A stretch of DNA of 8,807 nt from assembly GCA_902773265.1 (NCBI GenBank), contig CACYDZ010000013.1, positions 1 through 8,807 of the forward strand, read 5' to 3'. This DNA is from an uncultured Ruminococcus sp. (lineage in GTDB: Bacteria; Bacillota; Clostridia; Oscillospirales; Acutalibacteraceae). This document shows, one piece after another, positions 7,397 to 8,807 of the stretch. The notes beneath the pieces were generated by a model. That model was not told the DNA's origin, made no database searches, and saw only the letters and a list, made by a program, of their open reading frames with translations. Numbering within the stretch: position 1 is the stretch's first letter; each line of letters opens with the position of its first letter. The position numbers were made by a program, and so were the translations under genes.

Positions 7397-7520
7397 TGTC
7401 GAACTTTTTTCAAAAAGTTCGTGGGGTTAAGGGGCAACGCCCCTTAGCAGGATTTTAAAGGGCGGCAGCCCTTTAATCGGCTAAAAATACAAACAAAATT
7501 TGCGTATGCAAATTTTGACA
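7397..7520 (-). repeat. Dispersed multi-hairpin repeat, copy B (inverted relative to A and C)
   Basis: This is a 124-bp copy with the hairpin order reversed on the plus strand: 7401-7408 with 7413-7420 (GAACTTTT arms), 7428-7435 with 7439-7446 (TAAGGGGC arms), 7455-7463 with 7468-7476 (TTAAAGGGC arms) and 7495-7503 with 7508-7516 (AAAATTTGC arms). Its ends are TGTCGA and TTGACA, one mismatch from the perfect terminal repeat of copies A and C. It lies between the convergent lyase and ATP-grasp genes, directly before the shared terminator. Confidence 0.9.
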
Positions 7521-7543
7521 ATAAAAATAAATCCTTGTATAGA
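7515..7543 (+). promoter_or_regulatory. Promoter-like pair at the edge of repeat copy B, antisense to the ATP-grasp gene
   Basis: TTGACA (7515-7520, the terminal bases of the repeat) is followed after exactly 17 nt by TATAGA (7538-7543). This is a near-consensus sigma-A type promoter. A transcript would start near 7550, inside the loop of the terminator, and run antisense through the ATP-grasp gene. The -10 overlaps a terminator arm, so the match may be fortuitous. Confidence 0.35.
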
Positions 7544-7585
7544 TGACTGATTATTCCTATCACTCTATACAAGGATTTTCTTTTT
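7529..7585. terminator. Bidirectional rho-independent terminator between convergent genes
   Basis: A perfect 15-bp stem is formed by 7529-7543 (AAATCCTTGTATAGA) and 7564-7578, with a 20-nt loop. On the plus strand it is followed by TTTTCTTTTT, which would stop transcripts from the lyase gene. On the minus strand it is followed by an AT-rich tract (ATTTTTATT), which would stop transcripts from the ATP-grasp gene. The stem ends 5 nt from the ATP-grasp stop codon, and the plus-strand T-run overlaps that stop codon. Confidence 0.88.
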
Positions 7586-8597
7586 ACAGCTTTATGCCGA
7601 ACTGTTCAATTTTAGGAAGTAACCATATTCTGGGCTTGTCAGGGTCGGGAAGCTGGGGAAAATCATAAGCAGGGTAATCATTCCCTTCTACAATAGCCGG
7701 GCCTGTCGGTGTAAGACATACATCCCATCCGACATATCTGAACTCGGGAATAACCATTGCCGCTTTTTTAACCATCTCTTTTACTTCGTTCATAAACGGT
7801 AACTTATAACCGACAAACTTAATTCCTGTAGATGGGTGTCTGTCGTAATTGATTAATGCGGAAGTATGTCCCTGACCGATAATCTCTCCCTTGTCCAAAT
7901 CAAAATGACAAGCTAAACCGCCGTTTTCCAGATTATCTACAAATCCACCGTTGTTGCCCATTTTGAACACCGCATATAAAATATTTGCCTCTCCGTTATT
8001 GACAAGTGTTACTACTCTCAGACAGTTGAGTGACTTGGGATAAATCTTTGCTGCCTGCGGGTGCTGTTCGATGACTTCTTCAATAAGACCAAAATTCTTT
8101 TCAGGGCGTCTGATATATTCCCACAGCTTTCGGGTTGTCGGATAATTGGCAATTTTGATTTTTTCTATTCCCTTACCACTCTCTCCGATATAAGGCTTCG
8201 CAAAAAAGTACTGCTTTCCCTCAACAAACTGCTTGAAGCGTTCATAGTTGATTTTGGCAAGGTCAAGAATTTCTCTGCCCATAAATTCTGCAAATTTTTC
8301 GTCAAAAAGGTTCTTCTCATCAAATATGCGGGAATATTGCTTATCATTAAGCATAGTAACCAACTTTTTATTTTTCATTCTGGTCAGATATGTTTTTCTT
8401 TCCTCTTTGTTCATATTGTAAAATTCAAAGATAATATAGTCGTTGTAACCTGCACCGTACTTTATGGTACAGCCTATCATATCGAAAAATAAACCTATTT
8501 TGCTCTTTCCTGTTTTGCGGTGAATCATTTTGATTTTCTGAAACATCTTCTTCAATTTTGCTCCGTGAAGCACTCTTGCGACATATTTAACATTCAT
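7584..8597 (-). CDS. ATP-grasp family enzyme (sugar-transfer-associated type)
   Basis: The 337-residue protein carries the ATP-grasp fold. An N-terminal helical region with KYGAGYNDY (46-54) is followed by a nucleotide-binding strand and Gly-rich loop FAKPYIGESGKGIEKI (132-147, K134 as likely phosphate contact). LIEEVIEQHP (171-180) supplies acidic adenine/ribose contacts, and SLNCLRVVTL (189-198) and GGFVDNLENGG (217-227) follow. The metal-binding end is GWDVCLTPTGPAIVEGNDYP (290-309), with D292, E304 and N306 as likely Mg2+ ligands. It resembles the ATP-grasp group annotated as sugar-transfer-associated. Such enzymes couple ATP hydrolysis to joining a carboxylate to an amine or other nucleophile; the substrate here is unknown. 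The ATG at 8597 is chosen for its AAGGAGT ribosome site 9 nt upstream (8607-8613); longer frames to 8687 run back into the repeat. Ter biosynthetic modules are reported to include ATP-grasp enzymes, but separate transcription leaves its membership open. Confidence 0.88.
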   Translation of the reverse strand: MNVKYVARVLHGAKLKKMFQKIKMIHRKTGKSKIGLFFDMIGCTIKYGAGYNDYIIFEFYNMNKEERKTYLTRMKNKKLVTMLNDKQYSRIFDEKNLFDEKFAEFMGREILDLAKINYERFKQFVEGKQYFFAKPYIGESGKGIEKIKIANYPTTRKLWEYIRRPEKNFGLIEEVIEQHPQAAKIYPKSLNCLRVVTLVNNGEANILYAVFKMGNNGGFVDNLENGGLACHFDLDKGEIIGQGHTSALINYDRHPSTGIKFVGYKLPFMNEVKEMVKKAAMVIPEFRYVGWDVCLTPTGPAIVEGNDYPAYDFPQLPDPDKPRIWLLPKIEQFGIKL

Positions 8598-8681
8598 AGT
8601 TGCTCTACTCCTTGACTGTTTTGTTGTCAGATTTTTTCCGGACAAACTTATTTTGCCGAATTGGGATAGACAAGTAATTAC

Positions 8682-8803
8682 TGTCAAAATCTGCTTACGC
8701 AGATTTTGGATTTTTTCGGAGAGTTAAAGGGCTGCCGCCCTTTAAAATCCTGCTAAGGGGCTGCCGCCCCTTAACCCTGCCAACTTTTTGAAAAAAGTTG
8801 ACA
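8682..8803 (+). repeat. Dispersed multi-hairpin repeat, copy C
   Basis: This is a 122-bp copy in the same orientation as A, bounded by TGTCAA (8682-8687) and TTGACA (8798-8803). Hairpins are 8686-8694 with 8699-8707 (AAAATCTGC arms), 8724-8732 with 8737-8745 (TTAAAGGGC arms), 8754-8761 with 8766-8773 (TAAGGGGC arms) and 8781-8788 with 8793-8800 (CAACTTTT arms). It lies 84 bp upstream of the ATP-grasp start. The AAAATCTGC arms differ from copies A and B in both strands of the stem, so pairing is kept. Confidence 0.9.
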
Positions 8804-8807
8804 AAAA

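Noticed and set aside
8061..8492. Plus-strand open frame of 143 codons antisense to the ATP-grasp gene
   Set aside because: Phe/Leu-rich shadow translation with no ribosome site, opposite a gene with clear catalytic motifs.
8598..8687. ATP-grasp reading frame extended to 8687
   Set aside because: The extension runs into the dispersed repeat and reads as low-quality sequence; the ATG at 8597 has a strong AAGGAGT site.
857..8803. The three repeat copies as a CRISPR array
   Set aside because: Copies are ~120 bp, kilobases apart, differently oriented and internally hairpinned; there are no regular spacers and no cas genes.

Overview
The window carries a Ter-type (tellurite and stress-response) gene neighbourhood from a low-GC Firmicute. 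The AT-rich sequence, strong AGGAGG-type ribosome sites and the TerD / YceG / TelA gene set (compare the Bacillus subtilis yce cluster) point there. Three copies of a ~120-bp multi-hairpin repeat and the style of the ATP-grasp gene suggest a gut clostridium of the Ruminococcus type, but that narrower placement is inference.

Layout, left to right. Positions 1-749 hold two tandem TerD-family genes on the minus strand; the second is cut by the window edge. Positions 750-1043 hold no gene: they contain a 22-bp palindrome just upstream of terD and copy A of the repeat. Positions 1044-4476 hold a tightly coupled minus-strand pair, yceG then telA, only 4 nt apart, with a good extended -10 promoter about 190 nt upstream of yceG. 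Positions 4764-6161 hold a minus-strand gene for an HtrA-like serine protease with an unusual N-terminal domain. After a divergent intergenic region with two AT-rich palindromes comes a plus-strand CitE/HpcH-like C-C bond lyase (6347-7306). It converges on a minus-strand ATP-grasp gene (7584-8597). Between these two lie repeat copy B and a strong bidirectional terminator. Repeat copy C sits upstream of the ATP-grasp gene at the right edge.

How the genes may work together. TerD proteins bind calcium, and TelA is a coiled-coil partner of the Ter system. YceG, the CitE-like lyase and, less certainly, the ATP-grasp enzyme match the 'biosynthetic module' that comparative genomics has linked to Ter systems, which is proposed to make an unidentified metabolite. 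The protease would add a proteolytic arm.

Main observation. YceG here reads as three divergent copies of one ~170-residue alpha/beta module, and a fourth copy forms the N-terminus of the protease. The protease has a complete His-Asp-Ser triad but no signal peptide and no PDZ domain. It therefore looks like a cytosolic protease wired to the Ter system through a shared YceG-type domain. The second notable item is the repeat family, whose four hairpins keep pairing through compensatory base changes between copies.
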